Positions 13,254 to 26,640 of a stretch of 64,000 bases of DNA are shown here, one piece after another. Location of the stretch: contig VWZP01005794.1 of the NCBI GenBank assembly GCA_013396995.1, forward strand, positions 423,685-487,684, given 5' to 3'. Within the stretch, counting starts at the first letter, position 1. Each line of letters starts with the position of its first letter. The translations under genes and the position numbers were made by a program. Origin of the DNA: Dicaeum eximium. Its lineage: Eukaryota; Chordata; Aves; Passeriformes; Dicaeidae. The notes beneath the pieces were generated by a model that searched no databases, was not told the DNA's origin, and saw nothing but the letters and a program-made list of their open reading frames with translations.

Positions 13254-14323
13254 ACCAGCAGTACTCATGGTCGCCTTCTCAGCACTTCAATGAAGAAAGA
13301 TACTCTCCTGCTCCGAGGAATATGAAAGGATTATCTGGTAGTCGCAATCAACCACAGTTATGTTCAGCTCATACTTGTGGCTTAGCATCCCCTGAAGATT
13401 GTGACCATACCCACGACCACATCCACCATGGGCAGGAGCCAAGGCCGTCGTACCTTCTCAGCCCCACGGAGAGTTGCCCGCTGGACCACCACCGTTGCTC
13501 CCCACGCAGCTCCATTCATTCCGAGTGCATGATGATGCCCATGGTAATGGGCGATCACATGTCAAGTAGCACTTTCCCCAGAATGCACTACAGCTCACAT
13601 TACGACTCCAGAGACGACTGCGCCATGTCTCACGGTAACCCTAAGATTAACCGTATTCCTGCAAACCTTTTGGACCAATTTGAGAAACAACTTCCTCTTC
13701 ACCGGGATGGGTTTCATACTTTACAGTACCAGCGGACCTCAACAGCTGCGGAACAGCGCAGTGAGAGCCCGGGAAGGATACGCCATCTCGTTCATTCCGT
13801 CCAGAAACTTTTTACTAAATCTCATTCTCTGGAAGGATCATCCAAGGGCAATGTTAATGGAACAAAGGGGGACAGTCGAGGGGACGATCATCATCATGGG
13901 CACCATTCCAAGCATAGCAAAAGGAGTAAAAGTAAGGAGCGAAAACCAGAAGGCAAACATAAATCTGGAATGAGTAGCTGGTGGAGCTCTGATGATAATT
14001 TGGACAGCGATAGCACTTACCGAACCCCTAGTGTGGTAAATAGGCACCATGCAGATCATATATCCCATTGCTATCCTGAGGCACTCCAGGGGCATTTTGG
14101 GGATCTCTCATTGAAGACTTCCAAAAGTAACAATGATGTGAAGTGTTCGGCTTGTGAAGGGCTACCAATGACCCCTGATAGTAAATATATGAAAAGGAGT
14201 TCTTGGTCCACGCTTACAGTAAGTCAGGCTAAAGAAGCTTATCGCAAATCATCACTGAACTTAGATAAGCCTCTGGTTCATCAGGAAATCAAACCTTCCT
14301 TGAGGCCGTGCCATTACCTTCAG
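13254..14323 (+). CDS. DLGAP2: DLGAP2 large N-terminal coding exon (1,070 nt)
   Basis: This is the large exon typical of the 5' coding region of SAPAP genes. It starts after a cag acceptor ending at 13253. Its first two bases complete an Asp codon begun in the upstream exon (phase 1), which matches the Asp-x-Gln-Tyr-Ser-Trp context of mammalian DLGAP2. It ends with CAG before the donor GTAAGA at 14324 (phase 0). Visible segments are: MKGLSGSR from 13322, aligning with the start of the paralogue DLGAP1; KINRIPANLLDQFEKQLPLHRDGFHTLQY near 13643-13730 (given here by position, conserved in SAPAPs); an amphipathic stretch from PGRIRHLVHSVQ at 13769; a His/Lys/Ser-rich basic run at about 13865-13966; the WWSSDDNLDSDS acidic motif near 13979; and SKSNNDVKCSAC near 14124. 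An ATG at 13247 keeps the frame open but is upstream of the acceptor and in a poor start context, so I treat it as intronic. The frame has a stop at 13172. Confidence 0.97.
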
Positions 14324-17300
14324 GTAAGAGGAAGATTTTCTTGAGATTTTTAATGAAAAGATCATCACAGTATATGCCATAGTCATGGTAAAAAATATAC
14401 AAAGGTACCCCTCAAAGAATTTCTGTATGGCTCTCCTAATTAAGATATCAGATATTCCATTAAAGTGAGAAATATCTGGCTTTTGTCTTTGTTTATAGAC
14501 CACAGATTAAAACCTATAAAACTGATGTAATATAAATTAGTTTCAGGTCAGCAGATGTGTTTTCATCTTTGGAATTTACACTGAACACCTTGATGAAATA
14601 TATATATCACACTAAAAAAGGAGCAGTACTCTCAGCAGTCTGAGAGCTAGAAAAAGTATTTCAAATACATCCATGAATGAGTGATTTTGAAAACAGGCTG
14701 TGGAGAATCCTATTTTTGTGTCCTTTTATTCCTTTTTGTCCATGTTTTTGTACGTAACAGAAGAAAGGATTTACAGAAGAATGGTGTGCCAAATTGCTTT
14801 GTTGTGGTAATGATCACCCACATGTTTCTTTTTAATGATTGGATCAGCCAGGATGATATTGCACTGAGCCTCTTTTGAAACCATACTATAACAACATCTG
14901 TGTTAAAAGATACATGGGTACCTCAGGGAGAGAGATATTTCAGGCCTGGGCCTCAGGCTGGTTTTGATGGTGTTCTGCATGTGTGTTCTCTTTCAGCAAC
15001 AAAGAAGCTCTCACTTTCTCCACATTTAGATTTTAGTGCCTTCTCCTTGATGCCATTTTCTACTCCAAAGTCATGCTAATGTAACTCTTTATCATGCTGC
15101 AAAATTATCTGGATCACAAAGTGACGTGGGTTTAAAGAATACTTTCCAAAATAATATTTTTAGTCATTTGTATAATTTGCCTGGCCTACGTTGAGCACAG
15201 TCCCATCACAAGTGACATAAACAGATCAGATTATACAGAGACCTCTAGGGGGTGCAGAGTAGAAAGGAGAGTACCTCAGAGGATAACTTCTTCAGCTAGC
15301 TTTGTCACCAGAACAAAATGTAGTATACAAATATTCCTTTAGTAATTTATACTAAGTATAGCCTGCAAAGCCCACATTGTTCTGAGTATGTTCCCTTCTA
15401 TTTCTTTTTAAGGAGCTCCTCTTGCTGCAGAGCTTCACCAATTCTCACATTAACATGGGGAAATCTCTAGTCCAGGTCTATGTATTTGGAGATTTTCAGT
15501 TTCTCTTGGCCCTGCAGAAATGACTGTACTTCTGTGCAGAATTCTCTCCTCTCAGAGCTATAGGTGTCCAATAGCGAGGAGTGACACTTGAAGAGCCACT
15601 TCTTTTCAAATGCATATACAGGCATCCAGGATCAATCTTCCCTACTGAAACAGGGAAAGTTTCTGATTGCAGAGAAAGGAAAATAAATTGCAGCCCTCAG
15701 AGCATTACCATGCAAATTGATTCCAATCCAGACTGACAGCTGTGGTATTTTATCATATCCAAGTACATTCTCATGTATGTAAAATAGACTGCACTTCCCT
15801 GGAAGTTTTTGATCTAACTCAACGAGCCAGAACTGGGAGTGCGTCATGCTCAGAGATTTCCATTCTGTGTGAAGTGTCTATGTTCTAAAACCATGGATAC
15901 AGCTGTGACATTACAGAGAAGTTTAGATACGACTCGTTTTTTCCTTCCCATTACATACTTCTACCCTGAAAACTCTGGTTCCTCTATACCTCTTTTGGGT
16001 TTAGTGCTTTCCCACTCAATCAGGTTCATTGCTTCTTCTTCCCCATTCCCCCGCTCCTACGTTGTTGCCTGGACATATTATGAGTTTTCTGGGTGAAAGC
16101 CTGCTCAGGTTTTCTCCCTAGGAGAAGCTCATTTTCTCTGCACAGATTTCTGTAAACATATCTCTGGACTGTGTGTTCAAGGACACAGATGTATTCTTCT
16201 GCCCTGTCTCCCACATGGGGGATGGGAGCCTTCTCTCTTTCCTGACTTATGAGATGGACAATTCTTATCTTGGAATTCTAAGCATTCTAGCAGTCTGGTA
16301 CTGACCATGAGAAGGAAGCATGTTAACTCAGTACCTGAGCACATGTAGCCCAAAAGCCCTCTGAACAATGAAATCATTTTAATAAATCATATAAGCCTTC
16401 TGACATGGGAGTCAAAGAGTCCTGATTCACCCCCTTGGGAAGCAGCCACAATACTACGTCTCATTTGTCTTTGCAGAAACCACCAATTTTTACTTTTCAT
16501 TGGCCTTCTCCTTTCTCCCAACTTATATCAGCATCCTCAGTGAATGTGAAAGACTGAGCTCACAAACTAACTTGGCTATTACTAAGCTTTAGATCAAACC
16601 CAGTGACAAGCCTAAGGGTTGGAAAAGCACACTTCTTTACAGTCATTTTTTATGCTTTTTGTGAATTAGGATTACTAAGAAAGGAATTTTAATTCAGTAA
16701 TTAGGAAGGCTTATCAATCTCAAAATCTAGGAGATGTGAATTAATATTTTTGCTGCACAGAGACTTTGTGGTCTTTATTTTTAAGACCCTTTAAAAATGG
16801 GATAGTACCCATTCCCTATTCACAGGGATCCTATAACGGAAATGTGTTAAGACTCAAGTGCTCAGTTTCTACCACAAGGGACCTATACTTGTGTCCAAAG
16901 CACTAATACAAGGAATTCTGCAACAGAAATAGTCTCACTATAAAATATTAAAATAAAACATATGTTTCATCATATCAGAACATGCCATTCAGAGCATAGA
17001 TATCTGACAGAGTGGCTGGCTTATTCACTGCCCAAGGTCTGCAAACAATTTGAGGGGATTCCATTCTGTCAATGTACTAAATGCTTGGTTTTGAAACGTC
17101 TCCTTTGAGGGATGTTGGGCTGTCACGATGTAATCATTAAGATCAGAAATATGTCCCACTATTAGCTCTGCCAGGAACTTTCTCTCTGACCTAGGAAATG
17201 TAATTTGTTAATTGCTGCACACTTCAATTGCTCTATCTGCAAAACTAAGGAGGGATATTTAACTTTTCTTATGGCAGTGTAAGCAGCATCACTAAATATT

Positions 17301-17683
17301 GATTGGAAAAAAATAATCATTAGGTTCAGAAACTGAGAAAGGTAGAGAAACATGTCAGAATCCCTACCCAGGAGACTTTACTGCCTTGCTCAAAAGTAGA
17401 TGGCAATGAGAATTCAACGGATTATGAAGTTGATGTGCAGTAGCAGATTTCCCTGAGGTGCACAAATGAACAGATTAGCATAAAACTCTAAGGCCTTTCA
17501 CAGGGCCTCTGTTTTTAAAGTGATAATAAATACACTTGTCCTGACTGATGTCAGCTATATATTTTTAATTCTTTTTAAAATAAAGCTGTGAAATTATAGT
17601 CCTTTAATGAATACACAAATACATAAGCATACCTCAGAATAAAAAAAATTAAATTTCTATATCTATATATTATTATCAATTTA

Positions 17684-17700
17684 TTTATATATATATATAG
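17684..17700. repeat. Short AT dinucleotide tract
   Basis: An alternating AT run lies at the end of an AT-rich stretch that begins near 17640. It is ordinary intronic simple sequence. Confidence 0.85.
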
Positions 17701-19415
17701 ATCTTTTTTGTTCTACTACCTTTTTTCTGCTTTTGTTGTACTACCTAGTTATATGAGGTTTCTCAGTAGCCAACTCACTTTTCTATCTATTGGTTTTCTT
17801 CCTATTTTTTTTTCAGTATCTTCATGAAATATTTCTACTTCTGTTTTCCAGTGAGAATTTTGATATGCAGAAACTTAAACGGAAAGACCATGGCAGTCTT
17901 AGGCTTGTGCTTGAGACTTTGTTTTCTGTCTTATGTTCCTGGGCTTCCACTTTGTCTTCCATCATAATTACTGAGCTTCTTTTCCTTCAAATTGAAACTC
18001 TGAAGAGTGAATATAGGAATTTTCTTTCTAAGAAGGAAGCTGCTAGCTAATTAACAAATGCCTGGAAAAAGGAGATAAGACAAGGGATTTTGAAGGTGTC
18101 TGCTCATTATATGCCTCAGTCCTGTCCTAGAGTTGAAAGCAAGTATTTCTTTAACCTGGTAAATCTCCAAGCTTAATCTCTGGCTTCTCTTTTAAGGTTT
18201 CACATTTCCTTCTCCATACAGATGCCTTGCAGCTAAAGCATCTCCTTGGACTGGGAGAGTGGTGCTGTAAGTCAGAGGTGATTCAGTAGAGATTCCTTTT
18301 TCAAGCACGAGTGGTCATTTAGTTCTAAAGTGGATGGTTTGAGAGAACTAAATTAGTTGAAATGAAGCTGTACAAAATAGTGATTTTTTTAATAATGTAA
18401 AACCCAGATCAGATTTGCTTCACTCCTTCTACATTGGAGGTGATGGGAACATACAGGGACAAGGGAGAGGGTAAGAGTGAGAAGCTTATTTGGGAGGGCT
18501 GTAATGTCAATCAGTTGATCAAGTATCACCTCAAGAGCAGAGGGCAACCATTTGTAACTGCGCACTAACAGCATTTATCAGACCATACCTTGTGAAGGAC
18601 TAGCTGCAGTTATTATGCATGGGCCTTTAATTTCTATTTTGAATGCAGACAAATTGAGCATTTCAGTGCATTTCTGGGCACCAAACACTTTGCCACCTCA
18701 CTCAGCAGGCAAAACAGCCCAAGTAGAACACACATGCAATAATGCACACTTTTGTATAGTTTTAGCCATAGTGGCTGCTACTGTTTTCCAAGTAATTTAA
18801 ATTTTAATATAAAATATGTTAAGAAAAAGATAAATGAGCTGTGAGATCTCCTCTGTCTTCATCAGCTGTTTTGGCTAATTAGGTTTCACATGTGTACAGT
18901 GCAATGACTTTGATTAATTCCACTCTGATATGGGTACTAGCAAGGAGCAAAGATTTCTGACAGAAAAAAAAAGGATATGAACTAGAAAACTGTGCTGAAA
19001 GGATGTGCACAAAAGAGTCACTTATGGTTCTCAGAACTGAAATAACTTTGAATGCTAGTTAAAGAAAAATAATTCCTACAATAGAGCCAAAAGATGGCAA
19101 GGGCATGTCACTCACCATGACTGTAGTTCTGGAGCACAGTGCGATGTGTCACTGATTAATATTCCTTCCTCACCCATTCAACAGCCTCCAAAGCAGCAAG
19201 CAACTGGGGTAAACATACCACAAGGTACAGTGGATGAGTCAGCACTAAAAAGGGAAATAGTATGTTATTCTAAAAATGGCTGCAACCCACTCCTGTCTTT
19301 CTGGTGCATTTAAGTACGAGCGTCATCGGTTACAGCAGAGGCACTGCTAAGCATGTGGATAATAATGTCAGCTGTGTACTCTACAGAATGAAAGAAAAGC
19401 ACAGAGTTGGTCTCT

Positions 19416-19441
19416 TTAAAAAGAAAAAGAAAAAGAAAAAA
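19416..19441. repeat. (AAAAAG)n simple repeat
   Basis: About four copies of an AAAAAG-type unit occur in a row in the intron downstream of the large exon. The tract is purine-only on the + strand. Confidence 0.9.
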
Positions 19442-22400
19442 GCAGCAGTTTCAACAAGGCTCTTTGCTGGTTTAAGTTAAGGCTACATGGAGAAAATCTT
19501 TGAGGACAAGCTAATGGATAAATAGGCCTCAAGCCCTCAGTTACATTTTCTCAGGAACTCTGCTGGTGACAGTAGAGATTCCCATAAATGAAACCACTGC
19601 CCTTGTGAGGCACACGACTCCTTTGTACTCTCCCTCTGGTTTGCAAGGAAGGATTTGAACTCAATGCACTTTTCTCAGCACTTCATCTTTGTGAAACTAG
19701 ATTGTGTCTGTTTGCTTGACATAAAACCCATGCATGAGCTACAGAAACTATATCCAGTCCTCTACCTCTACACTGTGAGCTAGCCAAAGCGAGCAGAGTT
19801 TTGATACTCACATCCAAATCACTATCACCCACACTGCCTTCACAATGATTTATGACCAGCCACTGCTCAAGAATTAACTGGGTTGTTTCCACAGCAGGAA
19901 AAGCTAGTAGAGACAGGAGGGTAGCAGGGCAGTCTGCATCCTAGATCAGCATGGAAAAATGCTGTAACATTTGGTTTTCTACAGGCTGAGACAAGGATGT
20001 CTCCCTGTGCCCTCCCAGTCAGCAGGGGAGATGTGCAAGACAAACAGGTAGTGCCCAAACAATAAGGGAAATGAGGGGATGGTTTTTTGCCCTATGGTCC
20101 ATTCACGGTGTTAATGTCAGCCTGCAACATCTTGTGGAGCATTAAATAAAAAGGAGTAATAAAGCTTACACTTCCCTGTATTTACAGACAGCTGATGGCT
20201 TTGTGTATCACAAATCCTAGAATACTTAAATACCCCTCCCAAGGGGGAATACATTCAATCAATGATATTGTAAAGCAAAGCTCTGACTGAACAGCTGTCT
20301 TAAATCACTGGTATCTTGAATTAGTGTTAATCAATCAGTGCACTGCTTCCATGCCCATGTACTAGGACCCTCATACTGGATAAAATTAATTACTGAAACT
20401 TTTTTTCCAAACAAAAGGAGAAAGATTTCAGAGTTAATATTTTCTTAAAGCTGCCAGAACTTGTCCCTATTACTGTGGAAATGTCAAAGCTGTGAGTAGA
20501 AAAGGGAGGCCGTGATCCCACTGCCCTTTAATCAGGGGGAGTTGTCCTCCTTTATGATGTTAGAAGTGTGTTGCCAAATTGTTTTTGGATGTTCACTTCA
20601 CTGAAGCTGAAGGCTGACCTTTGCAGTTGTTACTCAAAGGTGTCACTGGTTCTGAAGTTCTCATACAGGAGTAACTTACTCTTATATACACTCAGGCCAT
20701 CTGTTGAAGGAGAACAGGAACACACACTTGGGGCTGTAATGACTGCACACTCTCCTAGGCCACAGGCATTCTGCCTAGGACAGACCCAGCTCCTTTCCTG
20801 AGCAGTCCATGCCATTTTTCCTGCAAGGAAATGACTGTAAAAATGATGACGTATTCACAAATGTTGCTTTGTTTTTGTTTTTGTTTTTTTTCTGGGTTTG
20901 GCCATCTTACAATGCTGTGCTTAAAACTTGTTTTTTAAAGTGGAATTGCAAATGTATTTAAATAGTTCATTGTCCATATGGACAAGTTTCCTGGTACTTT
21001 GGTAGGGAAACACTTTTTGAAAAGTATGCAGATAGTTTAGCATTACATAGTAGATAGACAGGAAAAAAATACTCCTTCTTCCCTAGAAGCTAGATAATTG
21101 CAGTCATCTGGACTTAACTCTTCAAAATGTATGTCAATCATTAGTTAAAATCAGAAAAAACAGATGAGAAGTAAATATATCTGTTAAATAGCCTTTAAAA
21201 TATTTATGTTTTAAAGACATGTACTGTTTTTTCAGTAGTAGGCCAGTAACAAACTGAAAAAAAACATTGGTATAATTTCCTGCTTCAATTAAATAAGATG
21301 CTGTTTACCACAGGCCACTTTCTGAGTCAGCCCTGCAAATGCTGCCTTTTAGGTTCATCTCTCTCTAGATGTTTAATAGCTCTGCAACACTGGAGACCTT
21401 GCTCCTTAGTCTCTGTGGTTTCAGAGGTGCTGTGCATTGTAACTGTGTTGGGAGCACCTCTCCTTTTCGTCTTTTTATGGGCATTTTTTTCTCTTTATAC
21501 TTCTGTAACCTTGAATGGTCTGTGGGGTCTTGCCTGACTCAGAAAAACTTGTAGTCAGCTTCAGTAGCTCCTGTTGTGCTCCCCTGGGCCTCACCTGCTG
21601 CCTGCCAGTCAGGCAGCCCAGCTGGCAGGGGTATTCCTGGCTCCCTTTCACCTGTGGTAAGAGACAGGCTGCAATCCTGTTTAGGTCTTTAGCCTTTTGA
21701 TGCTTGGTTTTAGCAAAATTTGCATTTAAATCAATTTATAGAAAAAAGTTTAAAGGAAAATACAACTATGAGCTGGCCCAAAAAGACAAAGACATAGGAA
21801 AATGAGCTCTGGGTGCAAACTCCCTTTCTTGGCAGAAAAGCTGCTTGTTGTGGCACATATGCAAAGTTCCAAGTTTTAACCTTTGATGTTTCTGTGCATT
21901 TGCATTTGTAAAATAATTGCTACCTTATGCTACATCCATTCTATCGAGTTACATAGTGTCAGGATGGTTTCCTTGGCACTGCATTCTTACCCTCACTACT
22001 GTTATGTGGCTCAGCAGGTCTCAGGCATTTTTTCAACCAAGCTAGACAAGTTTTTCCTAAACTTCCTTCAGCACGCCCTTGGGTCAGTACTTAGCACAGG
22101 CCAGGGTGTGTTGCTGGTAGCCACACTTTTTCAGAAGTAAAGATTGCTCCACAGCACGAGAGTGAAGTCCTGCAGGCAGCGACCTCCATGCAGGACAGGG
22201 GGTCTTTACTGACCTGTGCTTGCCCAGCCCTAAGCAGTCACCAGACCATTTGCATCCTTCCCTCCCCTGAGTTCTCATGGCTGTGCAGCAGCAGCACACT
22301 GAGTTGGAGCAACTCAGCAGCTCAGCTGAGCACCTACCTTTACTTATCCTTATTACTGTTGTTAGAGTAATTTTTCAGGTAGTACTTTAAGTCATTTAAC

Positions 22401-22997
22401 CATTACTAGCATTGCTTGAAAAGCTGAATATTGCTTAAGGAAAACCTGCCCCACTGAAGTTAATGGTAATATAATTTTAAAGTGGCTTGAGCTGGCCACA
22501 AAGCAGCATCCTTGATCACACCAAAGGAAATATGCAGCCAACCAAAACACAGGTTTCTTGCTTGAAACTCTGCTGGGTTTGTGTCTTAGATTGAGAGGCT
22601 ATAAACAGGTTCTCATGTAAGTACAGGCCAAGCCCTTCCTTCAGTCCAAGTGCACCTTATATCAAAGCTCTGGCATCTCAGAGAGCTTGGCAGGCTAAAA
22701 TCACCCCCAGTGTGGACAAGCCCATGACTGCCATCTGCACCTTGCTCCAAAACAGCACAGAGTCCTGAGGGACCCAGAGAGACCCAGCAACACAGCAGAG
22801 GGTTTGCAGGTGGCTGCACTGCAAGGATCTGTGCCATCAATATGAGCACAGATGGTAATGGAGCGGGAATTTGGCCCACTTTCACCCAAGTAGTATAAAC
22901 AAAGCCACTAAGTCCTCACAACACCAATTACAATATTTAGCCATCCTCGAAATATAATTCACATTGTTGCTGGAGAACCAGTTGGGAAACATAGTGC

Positions 22998-23065
22998 TGG
23001 TTCTTGTTTGTTTGGTTGTTTATGGTTTTGTTTTGTTTGGTTGGTTTTTTTTAATTTTGTTTTTA
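22998..23065. repeat. G/T-rich simple tract
   Basis: The stretch is built of TTTG, TTTTG and TTGG units with only four interrupting A or C bases in about 68 nt. It is low-complexity intronic sequence. Confidence 0.8.
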
Positions 23066-24797
23066 ATCACTTGTGAGGTATGTGTTATAAAACATGATTA
23101 AATTGAAAAGAGCACAGTTCTTTAGAAAATACAGAAGCAATTTTAGTACACTGGACAGAAATCTTTCCTTCAAGGATTGCTTAGTGCAGTTTGCTTGGAA
23201 TTCCACATGAGAGAATAAAATCAGGCAATAGATAATGCTGACAATGACTTTCCTATTTGAACATCTCCTAGCTGGAATAGTATGTTTCTGTTCTGTGATC
23301 TGCACGGGTGTCCAGATTATTACCAAATCCCAAATTCCTGACATCAAGTTGTTTTCAACCCAATGTAAAGCATATATTGTTTGGGATCTACATTATTTCC
23401 TTCCTCTTTCTGTAATACTATTGCTGTTGAGAGCAAAGCCTGGAGAGGAAAGATGACTTCTTGTTTTTTCAAATTAGCTCCTGCCTTGATGGACAGTGTC
23501 AACACACCTTCGGGAATGCTGCAAGAACTCTCTGTGCTTCTGAGCTGTCAAGAAGTTCAAGGAGTAGGGGGTGGCATGTGAAAATTAAAGCTAATTATGA
23601 AGAATGACATTGTTAGTGGTGGGGAGGAGTCCCTGGCATGTTTTGTAGAGATTTTTCAATGGCTTCATTGCATAATTCATGTTCTTTGCACAATGAATCA
23701 GCACATTAAAAAAAAAAGCCACACAGAAGAAACTCGTAAAAAATGTTCATCAAGAATTGTGGTGAGTTGTAGACACAAGATTAGCTACTGAAGAAACAAA
23801 CTTCTCTTTTCAGATACTGCACTCTTCCCTCCTTCAAAAATCCTGAGCAACAGGGTCTAGAGTCCACAGCCAGTAAGAATGTCGTAGTGCCATCAACTTG
23901 GGAAAAATATTCTTGTAATTGCTTGGTGTTCCTACTTGGGTGAAATTTTTGAAAACACAGGAGGTCCAGCTCCCATCTCCCACTGTAGTATCAAGGAAAC
24001 TTTCTACCATTGCAAAAAATCATCTGTCTGCTCTTTGAGATTGTCATTTACTTTCATCTACTTGCAGCTGGGCAAACAAAGACTGTTTTTCTGAGGCTCT
24101 TGAAGACGTGAACTAGGAGAAAACCTCTTACCTGCATTTCAGATTGCTATCTTCTTGACCAGGCTGAGAAAGCATAAAATTACAAAAAATATGTGTCTCC
24201 AACAGAGTGTTTCATATTTTATCCTTCTTCAAATCATGTATAGTCTAATTCCATGTGCAGACAGATTCTGCTTCTAGTAAAATATGAAATTTGTGTTGCT
24301 AAAATAAGATGTAGGTAAAAACCAATATTTCAGTGAATTTTATATCTGCATGCTAATTAAATTTCACAGAATTCCTATGAGGTAGGTAATCCTCACTTTA
24401 ACCTTTGGGAATGAGAAATATGAAGAAGTGATAGTCATCTCCCTCAGCTGAAGCCCTTTATTTAGAAGAGTTTTGTTTTAGATAGTAAAGTAATCAGCAG
24501 TTTTAAGTAGATCAGCAGTTTAGTTATGGAACATCTTTAAAATTCTTGGAGCTTTGAGTAAATGCTGTAGAAGTGGATGGAACAACAGGAGCAGGGCTAT
24601 TTTGAAATGTCAATGGCTGTTGCCATTTTGACTGTTTTAGCTAAACCCTAAATTGAAATAAACCAAAAAAATCAAATTAACAGTGGTCAAAGTCCAGAAA
24701 AACGAATATTTCATTGTTTCTTCCAGTTTGGTCATCAGTATTGCTTAGATACAAGATTAGATGTTCACACTCCTAGAATTAGTTTTAGGGGACCTAG

Positions 24798-24930
24798 GTT
24801 ACCTATTTCTCATAAGGTATAAGGAAAAGCTTTTTGCCTTTGAGTGTAGTCACACCTTGGAACAGGTTGTCTTTAGAGAGGTTGTAGAGTCTTCATCTTT
24901 GGAAATATTTAAAACCCAGTTGGACACAGT
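24798..24930 (+). repeat. CR1 LINE, upstream half of an interrupted copy
   Basis: The sense strand encodes a decayed C-terminal end of CR1 ORF2: a KEKLFAFE-like segment, then HTLEQVVFREVVESSSLEIF and KTQLDT, corresponding to the familiar HWNRLPREVVESPSLEVFK-type ending of the family. The match breaks off after tggacacagt at 24930, where an oppositely oriented CR1 begins. It resumes near 25313. The 5' boundary is approximate. Confidence 0.85.
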
Positions 24931-25312
24931 CAAATTATCACTGAATATCCTGAGTTGGAAGGGACCCACAAGGACCACTGAGTCCATCTCCTAGCCCTGC
25001 ACAGCACCATCCCCAGGAGTCACACCGTGTGTCCAAGAGCATTGTCCAAACACTCCTTGAGCTCTGTCAGGCTTGGTGCTGTGACCACTTCCCTGGGGAG
25101 CCTGTTCAGTGTCCAACAACCCTCTTAGTGAAGAACCTTTTTCCAATATTCAACCTAAACCTCCCTTGGCACAACCCCTCCTCTTCCCCTCACAAGAAGC
25201 TGTAACTGCAGTGAGGTCTCCCCTCAGTCTCCTCCAGGCTGAACAGACCAAGCGCCCTCAGCTGCTCCTCATACGGCTTCTCCTCAAGGCCTTCACCATC
25301 TTTGTGGCACCC
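24931..25312 (-). repeat. CR1 LINE fragment inserted in another CR1
   Basis: This is an antisense CR1 with its 3' end at the low coordinate: gaatatcctgagttggaagg gacc, then gagtccatctcctagccctg caca, through caccgtgtgtccaagagc, gagctctgtcaggcttggtg, ctgaacagaccaagcgccct cagctgctcctc and ccttcaccatctttgtggc. It is about 380 bp, better preserved than its host copy, and 5'-truncated. It sits inside a sense-oriented CR1 whose two halves flank it exactly. Confidence 0.92.
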
Positions 25313-25396
25313 CTGGGCAATCTGCTGTACCTGACCATGATTTGAACAGAAGGCTGGACTAGAGTCCCTTCCAACCTCAGCAATTCCATGATTTCT
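25313..25396 (+). repeat. CR1 LINE, 3' half of the interrupted copy
   Basis: The sequence gggcaatctgctgtacctga cc continues the sense CR1 left at 24930. It is followed by ggctggactagagtcccttc caacctcagcaattccatga, the normal CR1 3' terminus. With the 24798-24930 part it makes one element of about 215 bp split by a 382-bp insertion. Confidence 0.88.
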
Positions 25397-25566
25397 AGTT
25401 TGTTCTGTAGTTTTGTTAAATCTATCCCTATTTTTGCTGACAACATGCAGTTGTTTTTTCCTTTCTGGAATCAGGGGACAGACGTACAGCTGAAGTCGTT
25501 AGGGGCCCAAATCCTTCTTCTGTCAGATCTAGTCTGAGCACAATCAGCACACTCAACAGGAAGAAT

Positions 25567-25742
25567 AGAAACACAGAATTATTAAGACTGGAAATTACCT
25601 TTAAGGTCACTGAGTACAGCTGTTACCTCAGCACTGCCAAGTCCACCACTATTCCATGTCTCTAAGCACCACATCTACTCATCTTTTAAATACCTCCAGG
25701 GATGGTGATTCAGCTACTTACCTAGGCAGCCTGGCCCATTTA
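25567..25742 (-). repeat. CR1 LINE 3' fragment
   Basis: The order acacagaattattaagactg gaaa, cagcactgccaagtccacca, catgtctctaagcaccacat ctac, ttaaatacctccagggatgg tgattca, then gcagcctggcc is the reverse complement of the CR1 3' region. It lies 170 bp beyond the nested pair and is a separate, minus-oriented, 5'-truncated insertion. Confidence 0.92.
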
Positions 25743-26539
25743 AATCAAATTAAAACACAGTGTAAAACATATAAAATAATAAAAGAAGAAAAATAAGGAT
25801 GTTACTCACACAACTATGTACTGTTTTTATACAAGGGAGATAGAAATAAGATTGAGAATAAAATTCAGAAATCATAACTTTCACGACCATTAACTAGTTA
25901 TTAACTCTAGGTATTTAGCCAAAAAAATTAGTAGTAAGAGGTATTTTAAGACATAAACTTCTAACAAGGAACAAGGATAGGGACATTTCATCTAAAGCAG
26001 GGAAAATTCTTTTTATAGTAACAAAGTTTCTGGAATACCCACTGTGAATATGACAGTTTGGTTCCTTTTTAGCCTATGGAAGGTCAAACCCATCTTCTCA
26101 GTTCCATGAATTGTATTCTGAGCAGCAGGATGTACATCAGTTTGGAGCAAAGGTACTTCTTTCTTTGTTAGGAGGCTCCACAAGTTTTATCCAAACACTC
26201 TTTTACATAAAATTCATGTGGGTGCTTGTCCTAGGGGCTATAACTAATCTCCCTCTTTTCAGGTAAATCCCTGATCACAAAGCTGCATCACACCCTTTCA
26301 TGTAAATGGAGTCCCTCTCTCCTAACCAGCCCTCCCCAGGCAATCTGTGAGTGCTTCATGGAAAGGCTGGGAGTGACAAAAAGAGGAGGAGAGCATAACA
26401 ATTTATTTATGAGCCTTAGGTCTTCCTGAGCTCTCAAAACATTATTGATTAGAAGGTGACCAAGAAACTCTTCCACATCCACAGGTGTTTCATCATAGAA
26501 GGAAAGAATAAGGCTACTGTTCTTTGGGGAAAAACAAAG

Positions 26540-26628
26540 CAAAAACAAAAACAAAACAAACAAAAAACCCAAAACAAACAAACAACCCCCCCCAAAAAAA
26601 AACCCAAACAAACAAAAAAACCACCCAC
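26540..26628. repeat. 89-nt tract of only A and C
   Basis: From 26540 to 26628 the + strand contains no G or T. It consists of AAAAC, AAAC and AAACCC units around a run of eight C (26586-26593). The complement is G/T-only. It directly precedes a pyrimidine run and an AG (ttttttcttcag, ending 26640) and therefore forms a long AG-free zone. Confidence 0.97.
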
Positions 26629-26640
26629 TTTTTTCTTCAG

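Noticed and set aside
13680..14095. Open frames of 97 codons (+) and 85 codons (-) inside the large DLGAP2 exon
   Set aside because: They overlap the clearly conserved DLGAP2 frame and have no independent support.
25109..25446. Open frames across the CR1 pair
   Set aside because: These are translations of CR1 3' sequence in non-coding orientation or across the nested junction.
26288..26611. 107-codon minus-strand open frame with a phenylalanine- and leucine-rich start
   Set aside because: The hydrophobic N-terminus is just the complement of the A/C-only simple tract.
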